Made by a program: the position numbers and the translations under genes. DNA of 64,000 nt from Phocoena phocoena (Eukaryota; Chordata; Mammalia; Artiodactyla; Phocoenidae), in assembly GCF_963924675.1 (NCBI RefSeq), contig NW_027077402.1, positions 2,480,001 through 2,544,000 on the forward strand. The letters run 5' to 3'. This document shows, piece by piece, positions 23,932 to 36,149 of the stretch (position 1 is its first letter; each line of letters opens with the position of its first letter). Under the pieces are notes generated by a model, which did no database searches, was not told where the DNA came from, and saw only the letters and a program-made list of their open reading frames with translations.

Positions 23932-25679
23932 ACATGAACTGAATTACAAAACAGAACAGGGTCGCAAATTTAGAAAACCAACTAGTGCTTGCTTATGGGG
24001 AAAGGTGCCTTGGGGTGCTGCATAAAACCAGAGACTGAAATTAGCACAGATAACTTTCCATAAGCCAAATATGTAATAGACAAGACCTACTCCTTGCTCA
24101 ACGAAATGGTCCCAACACCACATATTCAACGCCTAGGAATATACCTGACTAGGAAGAACCTTAAAACCCATGGATATATATGTCTCCGTAAGAGAATCAA
24201 GCGTGTGTACAGCGGCCGAAACGCAGCAGTGAAAATCCGATAAATCCCATTATCAAAATAAATTTCGAAAACAAAACACAAAGACAGTGAAATAGAGAGC
24301 AATTCTTAAATAATTCACTCAGGGCATGTGATGCAACCGGGATTGACCACATCTACACCCAGAGCTGGTTGAGACATAGGGCTGGACACTTCAGGCTGAT
24401 AGCACTGGTGAGTTTCGGTGAGCAAATGCAGACCCTTTGATGTCATACTGCATGGTACCCATTCCATGGCTCCCAACTCTCCAGGTTCAAGGGATTCTTC
24501 CTCCAGCTAAAACATGCATGGGAAACCCAGAGTATCGTCCACCGTGTGATTGGGAAACGATTTAAAATGCATCTCAGTTTTCGTATCCTGGTCCTCGGGT
24601 TCACCATTCCAGATGCTTTACTAACACTCTCCCCGCTTGGAGAGTCAGTGCCTTTAACCTCCTGTTTGGCACAGCTTGCAATTTCTGTGCAAGTTGAACA
24701 GGAATAGGGAGAACCAATGAGAGACTAGCTGTAGGTGTCTGCACGGGCAAATGTAACGCTCATTGCCCACCAGGAAGAGGAATTAAACAAAGGCTCAGCG
24801 TGCCCTGCTGAAAACAGATTAGGGCCTGAAGCAATCCTGTGGTTTTGTGCCCAGCTCACAAGAAAGTGAGTTGAAGAAAGGAGCTCAGGGCAACTGTAAT
24901 TCACAAACCTGCAGAGTTATGAATGACAGCGATCCTCCAAAAATATATTGAAGTAAGCCTGCGAAGGGGACTTGAAAGCGGGACAGAATTTCAGGAAAAC
25001 GATTGCAGGGGGTAGACTGGATTTGCCCTGAAAGCATAGGAAAAGAGGCAGAACGTCGACAATGATGCACTTGGCCAAAAAGGGCGTATGCGTTTTTTCC
25101 TGAATATATTCTGGAAAAAACGCATACGCCCTTTTTGGCCAACCAAGCAAGCCTGTAAAGGAAATCTGCACTACAATAAAATCTCACTGCCCCCCCTGGC
25201 AAAAGGGCCATCTGAAAAAAGTGTAAAATCCAGAAAGATAGGACAGGATATGGAGAACAGGGAGCCTTGTTATGCTGATTGGCAGGATGTAAATTGCCAG
25301 CAGCCACCCTGGAGAAGTGTATGGTGTTTCCTGAAACACGTAAGAAACAAAGCAACACAGCCAATGGCACTTCCACTTATGGTCCTATAGCTTACGGAAA
25401 TTAAAATCAAAAACAGACAGCCACCCCAATATTTGGGACGGCTGTGTTCACAAGAAGCTCGTCTACAGTATCAGGTAAATATCCCAGAAAGCAAAAAATG
25501 GATAAAGAAGTTGTGGCACGTACGTACAGTGCAATATCACTCAGCAATGAAATCTGTGTCATCAGGCCCGTAGCGGCATAGTGAGTGGATCCAGGTAAGG
25601 TGATTCTACGTGAACTACATCACACAGAAAAAGAAACATCATAAGATATCACTAATACAGGGAATGTAAACTTGACTAC
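23932..25679 (+). repeat. Satellite unit 15 (1,748 bp), 5' part a copy of unit 12
   Basis: Follows unit 12 to about 25,040 and then takes the end type seen in units 9 and 16 (AAAGATAGG, CAGCCAATGGC, GGTAAGGTG). Palindrome 25071-25142 has one mismatch, ATTCTGG in the right arm. Confidence 0.95.
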
Positions 25680-27427
25680 ACATGAACTGAATTACAAAAC
25701 AGAACAGGGTCTCAAATTTAGAAAACCAACTAGTGCTTGCTTATGGGGAAAGGTGCCTTGGGGTGCTGCATAAAACCAGAGACTGAAATTAGCACAGATA
25801 ACATTCCATAAGCCAAATATTTAATAGACAAGACCTACTCCTTGCTCAACGAAATGGACTCAACACCACATATTCAACGCCTAGGAATATACCTGACTAG
25901 GAAGAACCTTAAAACCCATGGATATATATGTCTCCGTAAGAGAATCAAGCGTGTGTACCGCGGCCGAAACGCAGCAGTGAAAATCCGATAAATCCCATTA
26001 TCAAAATAAATTTCGAAAACAAAACACAAAGACAGTGAAATAGAGAGCAATTCTTAAATAATTCACTCAGGGCATGTGATGCAACCGGGATTGACCACAT
26101 CTACACCCAGAGCTGGTTGAGACATAAGGCTGGACACTTCAGGCTGATAGCACTGGTGAGTTTCGGTGAGCAAATACAGACCCTTTGAAGTCATACTGCA
26201 TGGTACCAATTCCATGGGTCCCAACTCTCCAGGTTCAAGGGATTCTTCCTCCAGCTAAAACATGCATGGGAAACCCAGAGTATCGTCCACCGTGTGATTG
26301 GGAAACGATTTAAAATGCATCTCAGGTTTCGTATCCTGGTCCTCAGGTTCACCATTCCAGATGCTTTACTAACACTCTCCCCGCTTGGAGAGTCAGTGCC
26401 TTTAACCTCCTGTTTGGCACAGCTTGCAATTTCTGTGCAAGATGAACAGGAATAGGGAGAACCAATGAGAGACTAGCTGTAGGTGTCTGCACGGGCAAAT
26501 GTAACGCTCATTGCCCACCAGGAAGAGGAATTAAACAAAGGCTCAGTGTGCCCTGCTGGAAACAGATTAGGGCCTGAAGCAATCCTGCGGTTTTGTGCCC
26601 AGCTCACAAGAAAGCGAGTTGAAGAAAGGAGCTCAGGGGCACTGTAATTCACAAACCTGCAGAGTTATAAATGACAGCTATCCTCCAAAAATATATTGAA
26701 GTAAGCCTGCGAAGGGGACTTGAAAACGGGGCAGAATTTCAGGAAAACGATTGCAGGGGGTAGACTGGAATTGCCCTGAAAGCATAGGAAAAGAGGCAGA
26801 ACGTCGACAATGATGCACTTGGCCAAAAAGTGCGTATGCGTTTTTTCCTGAATATATTCAGGAAAAAACGCATACGCACTTTTTGGCCAACCAAGCAAGC
26901 CTGTAAAGGAAATCTGCACTACAATAAAATCTCACTGCCCCCCCTGGCAAAAGGGTCATCTGAAAAAAGTGTAAAATCCAGAAAGATAGGACAGGATATG
27001 GAGAACAGGGAGCCTTGTTATGCTGATTGGCAGGATGTAAATTGCCAGCAGCCACCCTGGAGAAGTGTATGGTGTTTCCTGAAACACGTAAGAAACAAAG
27101 CAACACAGCCAATGGCACTTCCACTTATGGTCCTATAGCTTACGGAAATTAAAATCAAAAACAGACAGCCACCCCAATATTTGGGACGGCTGTGTTCACA
27201 AGAAGCTCGTCTACAGTATCAGGTAAATATCCCAGAAAGCAAAAAATGGATAAAGAAGTTGTGGCACGTACGTACAATGCAATATCACTCAGCAATGAAA
27301 TCTGTGTCATCAGGCCCGTAGCGGCATAGTGAGTGGATGCAGGTAAGGTGATTCTACGTGAACTACGTCACACAGAAAAAGAAACATCATAAGGTATCAC
27401 TAATACACGGAATGTAAACTTGACTAC
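25680..27427 (+). repeat. Satellite unit 16 (1,748 bp)
   Basis: Perfect palindrome at 26819-26890 that differs from the common form in both arms at once (AAGTGCG left, CGCACTT right). The end type is shared with units 9 and 15. Confidence 0.95.
26819..26890. repeat. 72-bp perfect palindrome with matched changes in both arms
   Basis: The left arm reads AAAAAGTGCG where the common form has AAAAAGGGCG. The right arm reads CGCACTTTTT where the common form has CGCCCTTTTT. Pairing is therefore fully kept. Units 21 and 37 carry the same matched pair. Confidence 0.97.
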
Positions 27428-29175
27428 ACATGAACTGAATTACAAAACAGAACAGGGTCTCAAATTTAGAAAACCAACTAGTGCTTGCTTATGGGGAAAG
27501 GTGCCTTGGGGTGCTGCATAAAACCAGAGACTGAAATTAGCACAGATAACTTTCCATAAGGCAAATATGTAATAGACAAGACCTACTCCTTGCTCAACGA
27601 AATGGACCCAACAACACATATTCAACGCCTAGGAATATACCTGACTAGGAAGAATCTTAAAACCCATGGATATATATGTCTCCATAAGAGAATCAAGCGT
27701 GTGTGCAGCAGCCGAAACGCAGCAGTGAAAATCCGATAAATCCCATTATCAAAATAAATTTCAAAAACAAAACACAAAGACAGTGAAATAGAGAGCAATT
27801 CTTAAATAATTCACTCAGGGCATGTGATGCAACCGGGATTGACCACATCTACACCCAGAGCTGGTTGAGACATAAGGCTGGACACTTCAGGCTGATAGCA
27901 CTGGTGAGTTTCGGTGAGCAAATGCAGACCCTTTGAATTCATACTGCATGGTACCAATTCCATGGGTCCCAACTCTCCAGGTTCAAGAGATTCTTCCTCC
28001 AGCTAAAACATGCATGGGAAACCCAGAGTATCGTCCACCGTGTGATTGGGAAACGATTTAAAATGCATCTCAGTTTTCGTATCCTGGTCCTCGGGTTCAC
28101 CATTCCAGATGCTTTACTAACACTCTCCCCGCTTGGAGAGTCAGTGCCTTTAACCTCCTGTTTGGCACAGCTTGCAATTTCTGTGCAAGATGAACAGGAA
28201 TAGGGAGAACCAATGAGAGACTAGCTGTAGGTGTCTGCACGGGCAAATATAACGCTCATTGCCCACCAGGAAGAGGAATTAAACAAAGGCTCAGTGTGCC
28301 CTGCTGGAAACAGATTAGGGCCTGAAGCAATCTTGCGGTTTTGTGCCCAGCTCACAAGAAAGCGAGTTGAAGAAAGGAGCTCAAAGGCACTGTACTTCAC
28401 AAACCTGCAGAGTTATAAATGACAGCTATCCTCCAAAAATATATTGAAGTAAGCCTGCGAAGGGGACTTGAAAGTGAGGCTGAATTTCAGGAAAATGATT
28501 GCAGTGGGTAGAATGGAATTGCCCTGAAAGCATAGGAAAAGAGGCACAACGTCGACAATGATGCACTTGGCCATAAAGGGCGTATGCGTTTCTTCCTGAA
28601 TATATTCAGGAAAAAACACATACGCCCTTTTTGGCCAACCAAGCAAGCCTGTAAAGGAAATCTGCAGTACAATGAAATCTCACTGCCCCCCCGGGCAAAA
28701 GGGCCATCTGAAAAAAGTGTAAAATCCAGAAAGGTAGGACAGGATATGGAGAACAGGGAGCCTTGTTATGCTGATTGGCAGGATGTAAATTGCCAGCAGC
28801 CACCCTGGAGAAGTGTATGGTGTTTCCTGAAACACATAAGAAACAAAGCAACACAGCCTATGGCACTTCCACTTATGGTCCTATAGCTTACGGAAATTAA
28901 AATCAAAAACAGACAGCCACCCCAATATTTGGGACGGCTGTGTTCACAAGAAGCTCGTCTACAGTATCAGGTAAATATCCCAGAAAGCAAAAAATGGATA
29001 AAGAAGTTGTGGCACGTACGTGCAATGCAATATCACTCAGCAATGAAATCTGTGTCACCAGGCCCGTAGCGGCATAGTGAGTGGATGAAGGTACGGTGAT
29101 TCTACGTGAACTACGTCACACAGAAAAAGAAACATCATAAGATATCACTAATACACGGAATGTAAACTTGACTAC
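27428..29175 (+). repeat. Satellite unit 17 (1,748 bp)
   Basis: Many private substitutions in the block before the palindrome, for example AAAGTGAGGCTGAATTTC and AATGATTGCAGTGGGTAG near 28,473-28,510. Palindrome 28567-28638 has three mismatches (CCATAAAGG, TTTCTTCC, AAACACAT). Confidence 0.95.
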
Positions 29176-30912
29176 ACATGAACTGAATTACAAAACAGAA
29201 CAGTGTCTCAAATTTAGAAAACCGACTAGTGCTTGCTTATGGGGAAAGGTGCCTTGGGGTGCTGCATAAAACCAGAGACTGAAATTAGCACAGATAACTT
29301 TCCATAAGGCAAATATGTAATAGACAAGACCTACTCCTTGCTCAACGAAATGGACCCAACACCACATATTCAACGCCTAGGAATATACCTGACTAGGAAG
29401 AATCTTAAAACCCATGGATATATATGTCTCCGTAAGAGAATCAAGCGTGTGTACAGCGGCCGAAACGCAGCAGTGAAAATCCGATAAATCCCATTATCAA
29501 AATAAATTTCGAAAACAAAACACAAAGACAGTGAAATAGAGAGCAATTCTTAAATAATTCACTCAGGGCATTTGATGCAACCGGGATTTACCACATCTAC
29601 ACCCAGAGCTGGTTGAGACATAAGGCTGGACACTTCAGGCTGATAGCACTGGTGAGTTTCGGTGAGCAAATGCAGACCCTTTGAAGTCATACTGCATGGT
29701 ACCCATTCCATGGGTCCCAACTCTCCAGGTTCAAGGGATTCTTCCTCCAGCTAAAACATGCATGGGAAACCCAGAGTATCGTCCACCGTGTGATTGGGAA
29801 ACGATTTAAAATGCATCTCAGTTTTCGTATCCTGGTCCTCGGGTTCACCATTCCAGATGCTTTACTAACACTCTCCCCGCTTGGAGAGTCAGTGCCTTTA
29901 ACCTCCTGTTTGGCACAGCTTGCAATTTCTGTGCAAGATGAACAGGAATAGGGAGAACCAATGAGAGACTAGCTGTAGGTGTCTGCACGGCCAAATGTAA
30001 CGCTCATTGCCCACCAGGAAGAGGAATTTAACAAAGGCTCAGTGTGCCCTGCTGGAAACAGATTAGGGCCTGAAACAATCCTGCGGTTTTGTGCCCAGCT
30101 CACAAGAAAGCGAGTTGAAGAAAGGAGCTCAGGGGCACTGTAATTCACAAACCTGCAGAGTTATAAATGACAGCTATCCTACAAAAATATATTGAAGTAA
30201 GCCTGCGAAGGGGACTTGAAAGCGGGGCAGAATTTCAGGAAAACGACTGCAGGGGGTAGACTGGAATTGCCCTGAAAGCATAGGAAAAGAGGCAGAACGT
30301 CGACAATGATGCACTTGGCCAAAACGGGCGTATGCGTTTTTTCCTGAATATATTCAGGAAAAAATGCATACGCCCTTTTTGGCCAACCAAGCAAGCCTGT
30401 AAAGGAAATCTGCACTACAATGAAATCTCACTGCCCCCCACCATCTGAAAAGAGTGTAAAATCCAGAAAGGTAGGACAGGATATGGAGAACAGGGAGCCT
30501 TGTTATGCTGATTGGCAGGATGTAAATTGTGAACAGCCACCCTGGAGAAGTGTATGGTGTTTCCTGAAACACGTAAGAAATAAAGCAACACAGCCTATGG
30601 CAATTGCAATTATGGTCCTATTGCTTAGGGAAATTAAAATTAAAAACAGAGAGCCACCCCAAAGTTTGGGACGGCTGTGTTCCCAAGAGGCTCGTCTACA
30701 GTACCAGGTAAATATCCCAGAAAGCAAAAAATGGATAAAGATGTTGTGGCACGTACGTGCAATGCAATATCACTCAGCAATGAAATCTGTGTCATCAGGC
30801 CCGTAGCGGCATAGTGAGTGGATGCAGGTAAGGTGATTCTACGTGAACTACGTCACACAGAAAAAGAAACATCATAAGATATCACTAATACACGGAATGT
30901 AAACTTGACTAC
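29176..30912 (+). repeat. Satellite unit 18 (1,737 bp), 10-bp deletion
   Basis: The shortest unit apart from 8/9. GCCCCCCACCATCTG at about 30,433 replaces a longer form that contains GGGCAAAAGG. The alternative ORF2-like type (GTGAACAG, GCAATTGC, TTAGGG, CCCAAAGTTTGGG) follows at 30,528-30,670. Palindrome 30315-30386 has two mismatches. Confidence 0.95.
30420..30806 (+). pseudogene. L1 ORF2 C-terminal relic, open for 128 codons (unit 18)
   Basis: The longest version of the relic frame. The 10-bp deletion at about 30,437 brings an upstream ATG at 30,420 into frame with the MENREPC segment, and the alternative type removes the usual internal TAG. The length gain is an accident of the deletion, not evidence of function. 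Confidence 0.7.
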
Positions 30913-32659
30913 ACATGAACTGAATTACAAAACAGAACAGGGTCTCAAATTTAGAAAACCAACTAGTGCTTGCTTATGGGGAAAGGTGCCTTGGGGTGCT
31001 GCATAAAACCAGAGACTGAAATTAGCACAGATAACATTCCATAAGCCAAATATGTAATAGACAAGACCTACTCCTTGCTCAACGAAATGGACCCAACACC
31101 ACATATTCAACGCCTAGGAATATACCTGACTAGGAAGAATCTTAAAACCCATGGATATATATGTCTCCGTAAGAGAATCAAGCGTGTGTACAGCGGCCGA
31201 AACGCAGCAGTGAAAATCCGATAAATCCCATTATCATAATAAATTTCGAAAACGAAACACAAAGACAGTGAAATAGAGAGCAATTCTTAAATAATTCACT
31301 CAGGGCATGTGATGCAACCGGGATTGACCACATGTACACCCAGAACTGGTTGAGACATAAGGCTGGACACTTCAGGCTGATAGCATTGGTGAGATTCGGT
31401 GAGCAAATGCAGACCCTTTGAAGTCATACTGCATGGTACTCATTCCATGGGTCCCAACTCTCGAGGTTCAAGGGATTCTTCCTCCAGCTAAAACATGCAT
31501 GGGAAACCCAGAGTATCATCCACCGTGTGATTGGGAAACGATTTAAAATGCATCTCAGTTTTCGTATCCTGGTCCTCGGGTTCACCATTCCAGATTTTTT
31601 ACTAAAACTCTCCCCGCTTGGAGAGTCAGTGCCTTTAACCTCCTGTTTGGCACAGCTTGCAATTTCTGTGCAAGATGAACAGGAATACGGAGAACCAATG
31701 AGAGACAAGCTGTAGGTGTCTGCACGGGCAAATGTAAAGCTCATTGCCCACCAGGAAGAGGAATTAAACAAAGGCTCAGCGTGCCCTGCTGGAAACAAAT
31801 TAGGGCCTGAAGCAATCCTGCGATTTTGTGCCCAGCTCACAAGAAAGCGAGTTGAAGAAAGGAGCTCAGGGGCACTGTAATTCACAAACCTGCAGAGTTA
31901 TAAATGACAGCTATCCTCCAAAAATATATTGAAGTAAGCCTGCGAAGGGGACTTGAAAGCGGGGCAGAATTTCAGGAAAACGATTGCAGGGAGTAGACTG
32001 GAATTGCCCTGAAAGCATAGGAATAGAGGCAGAACGTCGACAATGATGCACTTGGCCAAAAAGGGCGTAAGCGTTTTTTCCTGAATATATTCAGGAAAAA
32101 ACGCATACGCCCTTTTTGGCCAACCAAGCAAGCCTGTAAAGGAAATCTGCACTACAATGAAGTCTCACTGCCCCCCGGGCAAAAGGGCCATCTGAAAAAA
32201 GTGTAAAATCCAGAAAGGTAGGACAGGATATGGAGAACAGGGAGCCTTGTTATGCTGATTGGCAGGATGTAAATTGCCAGCAGCCACCCTGGAGAAGTGT
32301 ATGGTGTTTCCTGAAACACGTAAGAAACAAAGCAACACAGCCTATGGCACTTCCACTTATGGTCCTATAGCTTACGGAAATTAAAATCAAAAACAGACAG
32401 CCACCCCAATATTTGGGACGGCTGTGTTCACAAGAAGCTCGTCTACAGTATCAGGTAAATATCCCAGAAAGCAAAAAATGGATAAAGAAGTTGTGGCACG
32501 TACGTACAATGCAATATCACACAGCAATGAAATCTGTGTCATCAGGCCCGTAGCGGCATAGTAAGTGGATGCAGGTACGGTGATTCTACGTGAACTACGT
32601 CACACAGAAAAAGAAACATCATAAGATATCAGTAATACACGGAATGTAAACTTGACTAC
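30913..32659 (+). repeat. Satellite unit 19 (1,747 bp)
   Basis: Carries CCAGATTTTTTACTAAAAC (about 31,590), a change also seen in unit 6, and GGAAACAAATTAGG as in units 11 and 14. Palindrome 32052-32123 has one mismatch (GCGTAAGCG). Confidence 0.95.
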
Positions 32660-34405
32660 ACATGAACTGAATTACAAAACAGAACAGGGTCTCAAATTTA
32701 GAAAACCAACTAGTGCTTGCTTATGGGGAAAGGGGCGTTGGGGTGCTGCATAAAACCAGAGAGTGAAATTAGCGCAGATAACTTTCCATAAGCCAAATAT
32801 GTAATAAAAAAGACCTACTCCTTGCTCAACGAAATGGACCCAACACCACATATTCAACGCCTAGGAATATACCTGACTAGGAAGAATCTTAAAACCCATG
32901 GATATATATGTCTCCGTAAGAGAATCAAGCGTCTGTACAGCGGCCGAAACGCAGCAGTGAAAATCCGATAAATCCCATTATCAAAATAAATTTCGAAAAC
33001 AAAACACAAAGAGAGTGAAATAGAGAGCAATTCTTAAATAATTCACTCAGGGCATGTGATGCAACCGGGATTTACCACATCTACACCCAGAGCTGGTTGA
33101 GACATAAGGCTGGACACTTCAGGCTGATAGCTTTGGTGAGTTTCGGTGAGCAACTGCAAACCATTTGAAGTCATACTGCATGGTACCCATTCCATGGTTC
33201 CCAACTCTCCAAGTTCAAGGGATTCTTCCTCCAGCTAAAACATGCATGGGAAACCCAGAGTATCGTCCACCGTGTGATTGGGAAATGATTTAAAATGCAT
33301 CTCAGTTTCCGTATCCTGGTCCTCGGGTTCACCATTCCAGATGCTTTACTAACACTCTCCCCGCTTGGAGGGTCAGTGCCTTTAACCTCCTGTTTGGCAC
33401 AGCTTGCAATTTCTGTGCAAGATGAACAGGAATAGGGAGAACCAATGAGAGACTAGCTGTAGGTGTCTGCACGGGCAAATGTAACGCTCATTGCCCACCA
33501 GGAAGAGGAATTAAACAAAGGCTCAGCGTGCCCTGCTGGAAACAGATTAGGGCCTGAAGCAATCCTGCGGTTTTGTGCCCAGCTCACAAGAAAGCGAGTT
33601 GAAGAAAGGAGCTCAGGGGCACTGTAATTCACAAACCTGCAGAGTTATAAATGACAGCTATCCTCCAAAAATATATTGAAGTAAGCCTGCGAAGGGGACT
33701 TGAAAGCGGGGCAGAATTTCAGGAAAACGATTGCAGGGGGTAGACTGGAATTGCCCTGAAAGCATAGGAAATGAGGCAGAACGTCGACAATGATGCACTT
33801 GGCCAAAAAGGGCGTATGCGTTTTTTCCTGAATATATTCAGGAAAAAACGCATATGCCCTTTTTGGCCAACCAAGCAAGCCTGTAAAGGAAATCTGCACT
33901 ACAATGAAGTCTCAGTGCCCCCCGGGCAAAAGGGCCATCTGAAACAAGTGTAAAATCCAGAAAGGTAGGACAGGATATGGAGAACAGGGAGCCTTGTTAT
34001 GCTGATTGGCAGGATGTAAATTGCCAGCAGCCACCCTGGAGAAGTGTATGGTGTTTCCTGAAACACGTAAGAAATAAAGCAACACAGCCTATGGCAATTG
34101 CACTTATGCTCCTATTGCTTAGGTAAATTAAAATCAAAAACAGAGAGCCACCCCAAAATTTGGGACGGCTGTGTTCCCAAAAGCTCGTCTACAGTACCAG
34201 GTATATATCCCAGAAAGCAAAAAATGGATAAAGAAGTTGTGGCACGTACGTTCAATGCAATATCACTCAGCAATGAAATCTGTGTCATCAGGCCCGTAGC
34301 GGCATAGTGAGTGGATGCAGGTACGGTGATTCTACGTGAACTACGTCACACAGAAAAAGAAACATCATAAGATATCACTACTACACGGAATGTAAACTTG
34401 ACTAT
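32660..34405 (+). repeat. Satellite unit 20 (1,746 bp)
   Basis: The ORF2-like segment is of the alternative type (GCAATTGCAC, TTAGGTAAATT, GAGAGCCACCCC at 34,094-34,160), with TAGG followed by an in-frame TAA. Palindrome 33799-33870 has one mismatch (CATATGCC). Confidence 0.95.
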
Positions 34406-36149
34406 ACATGAACTCAATTACAAAACAGAACAGGGTCTCAAATTTAGAAAACCAACTAGTGCTTGCTCATGGGGAAAGGTGCGTTGGGGTGCTGCATAAA
34501 ACCAGAGACTGAAATTAGCACAGATAACTTTCCATAAGCCAAATATGTAATAGACAAGACCTACTCCTTACTCAACGAAATGGACCCAACACCACATATT
34601 CAACGCCTAGGAATATACCTGACTAGGAAGAATCTTAAAACCCATGGATATATATGTCTCCGTAAGAGAATCAAGCGTGTGTACAGCGGCCAAAACGCAG
34701 CAGTGAAAATCCGATAAATCCCATTATCAAAATAAATTTCGAAAACAAAACACAAAGACAGTGAAATAGAGAGCAATTCTTAAATAATTCACTCAGGGCA
34801 TGTGATGCAACCGGGATTGACCACATCTACACCCAGAGCTGGTTGAGACATAAGGCTGGACACTTCAGGCTGATAGCATTGGTGAGTTTCGGTGAGCAAA
34901 TGCAGACCCTTTGAAGTCATACTGCATGGTACCCATTCCATGGGTCCCACTCTCCAGGTTCAAGGGATTCTTCCTCCAGCTAAAACATGCATGGGAAACC
35001 CAGAGTATCGTCCACCGTGTGATTGGGAAACGATTTAAAATGCATCTCAGTTTTCGTATCCTGGTCCTCGGGTTCACCATTCCAGATGCTTTACTAACAC
35101 TCTCCCCGCTTGGAGAGTCAGTGCCTTTAACCTCCTGTTTGGCACAGCTTGCAATTTCTGTGCAAGATGAACAGGAATAGGGAGAACCAATGAGAGACTA
35201 GCTGGAGGTGTCTGCACGGGCAAATGTAATGCTCATTGCCCACCAGGAAGAGGAATTAAACAAAGGCTCAGTGTGCCCTGCTGGAAACAGATTAGGGCCT
35301 GAAGCAATCCTGCGGTTTTGTGCCCAGCTCACAAGAAAGCGAGTTGAAGAAAGGAGCTCTGGGGCACTGTAATTCACAAACCTGCAGTGTTATAAATAAC
35401 AGCTATCCTCCAAAAATATATTGAAGTAAGCCTGCGAAGGGGACTGGAAAGCGGGGCAGAATTTCAGGAAAACGATTGCAGGGGGTACACTGGAATTGCC
35501 TTGAAAGCATAGGAAAAGAGGCAAAACGTCGACAATGATGCACTTGGCCAAAAAGTGCGTATGCGTTTTTTCCTGAATATATACAGGAAAAAATGCATAC
35601 GCACTTTTTGGCCAACCAAGCAAGCCTGTTAAGAAATCTGCACTACAATGAAGTCTCACTGCTCCCCGGGCAAAAGGGCCATCTGAAAAAAGTGTAAAAT
35701 CCAGAAAGGTAGGACAGGATATGGAGAACTGGGAGCCTTGTTATGCCGATTGGCAGGATGTAAATTGCCAACAGCCACCCTGGAGAAGTGTATGGTGTTT
35801 CCTGAAACACGTAAGAAACAAAGCAACACAGCCTATGGCACTTCAACTTATGGTCCTATAGCTTAGGGAAATTAAAATCAAAAACAGACAGCCGCCCCAA
35901 TGTTTGGGTCGGCTGTGTTCACAGGAAGCTCGTCTACAGTACCAGGTAAATATCCCAGAAATCAAAAAATGGATAAAGAAGTTGTGGCACGTACGTGCAA
36001 TGCAGTATCACTCAGCAATTAAATCTGTGTCATCAGGCCCGTAGCGGTTAGTGAGTGGATGCATGTACGGTGATTCTACGTGAACTACGTCACACAGAAA
36101 TAGAAACATCATAAGATATCACTGATACACGGAATGTAAACTTGACTAC
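34406..36149 (+). repeat. Satellite unit 21 (1,744 bp)
   Basis: Several one-base losses, for example GTCCCACTCTCC at about 34,945. Palindrome 35544-35615 carries the matched GTG/CAC arm pair plus two unmatched changes (ATATACAGG, AAAATGCAT). The ORF2-like segment mixes both types (CTATAGCTTAGGG, CCCAATGTTTGGG). Confidence 0.95.
35544..35615. repeat. Palindrome with matched GTG/CAC pair plus two mismatches (unit 21)
   Basis: AAAAAGTGCG in the left arm and CGCACTTTTT in the right arm pair with each other. ATATACAGG and AAAATGCAT in the right arm are unmatched. A second instance of the matched arm change, about 8.7 kb from unit 16. Confidence 0.95.

Noticed and set aside
24885..25376. Minus-strand open frame of 163 codons, the longest in the window
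   Set aside because: Antisense to the L1 relic and palindrome. The same frame is broken in most other units, so its length is chance.
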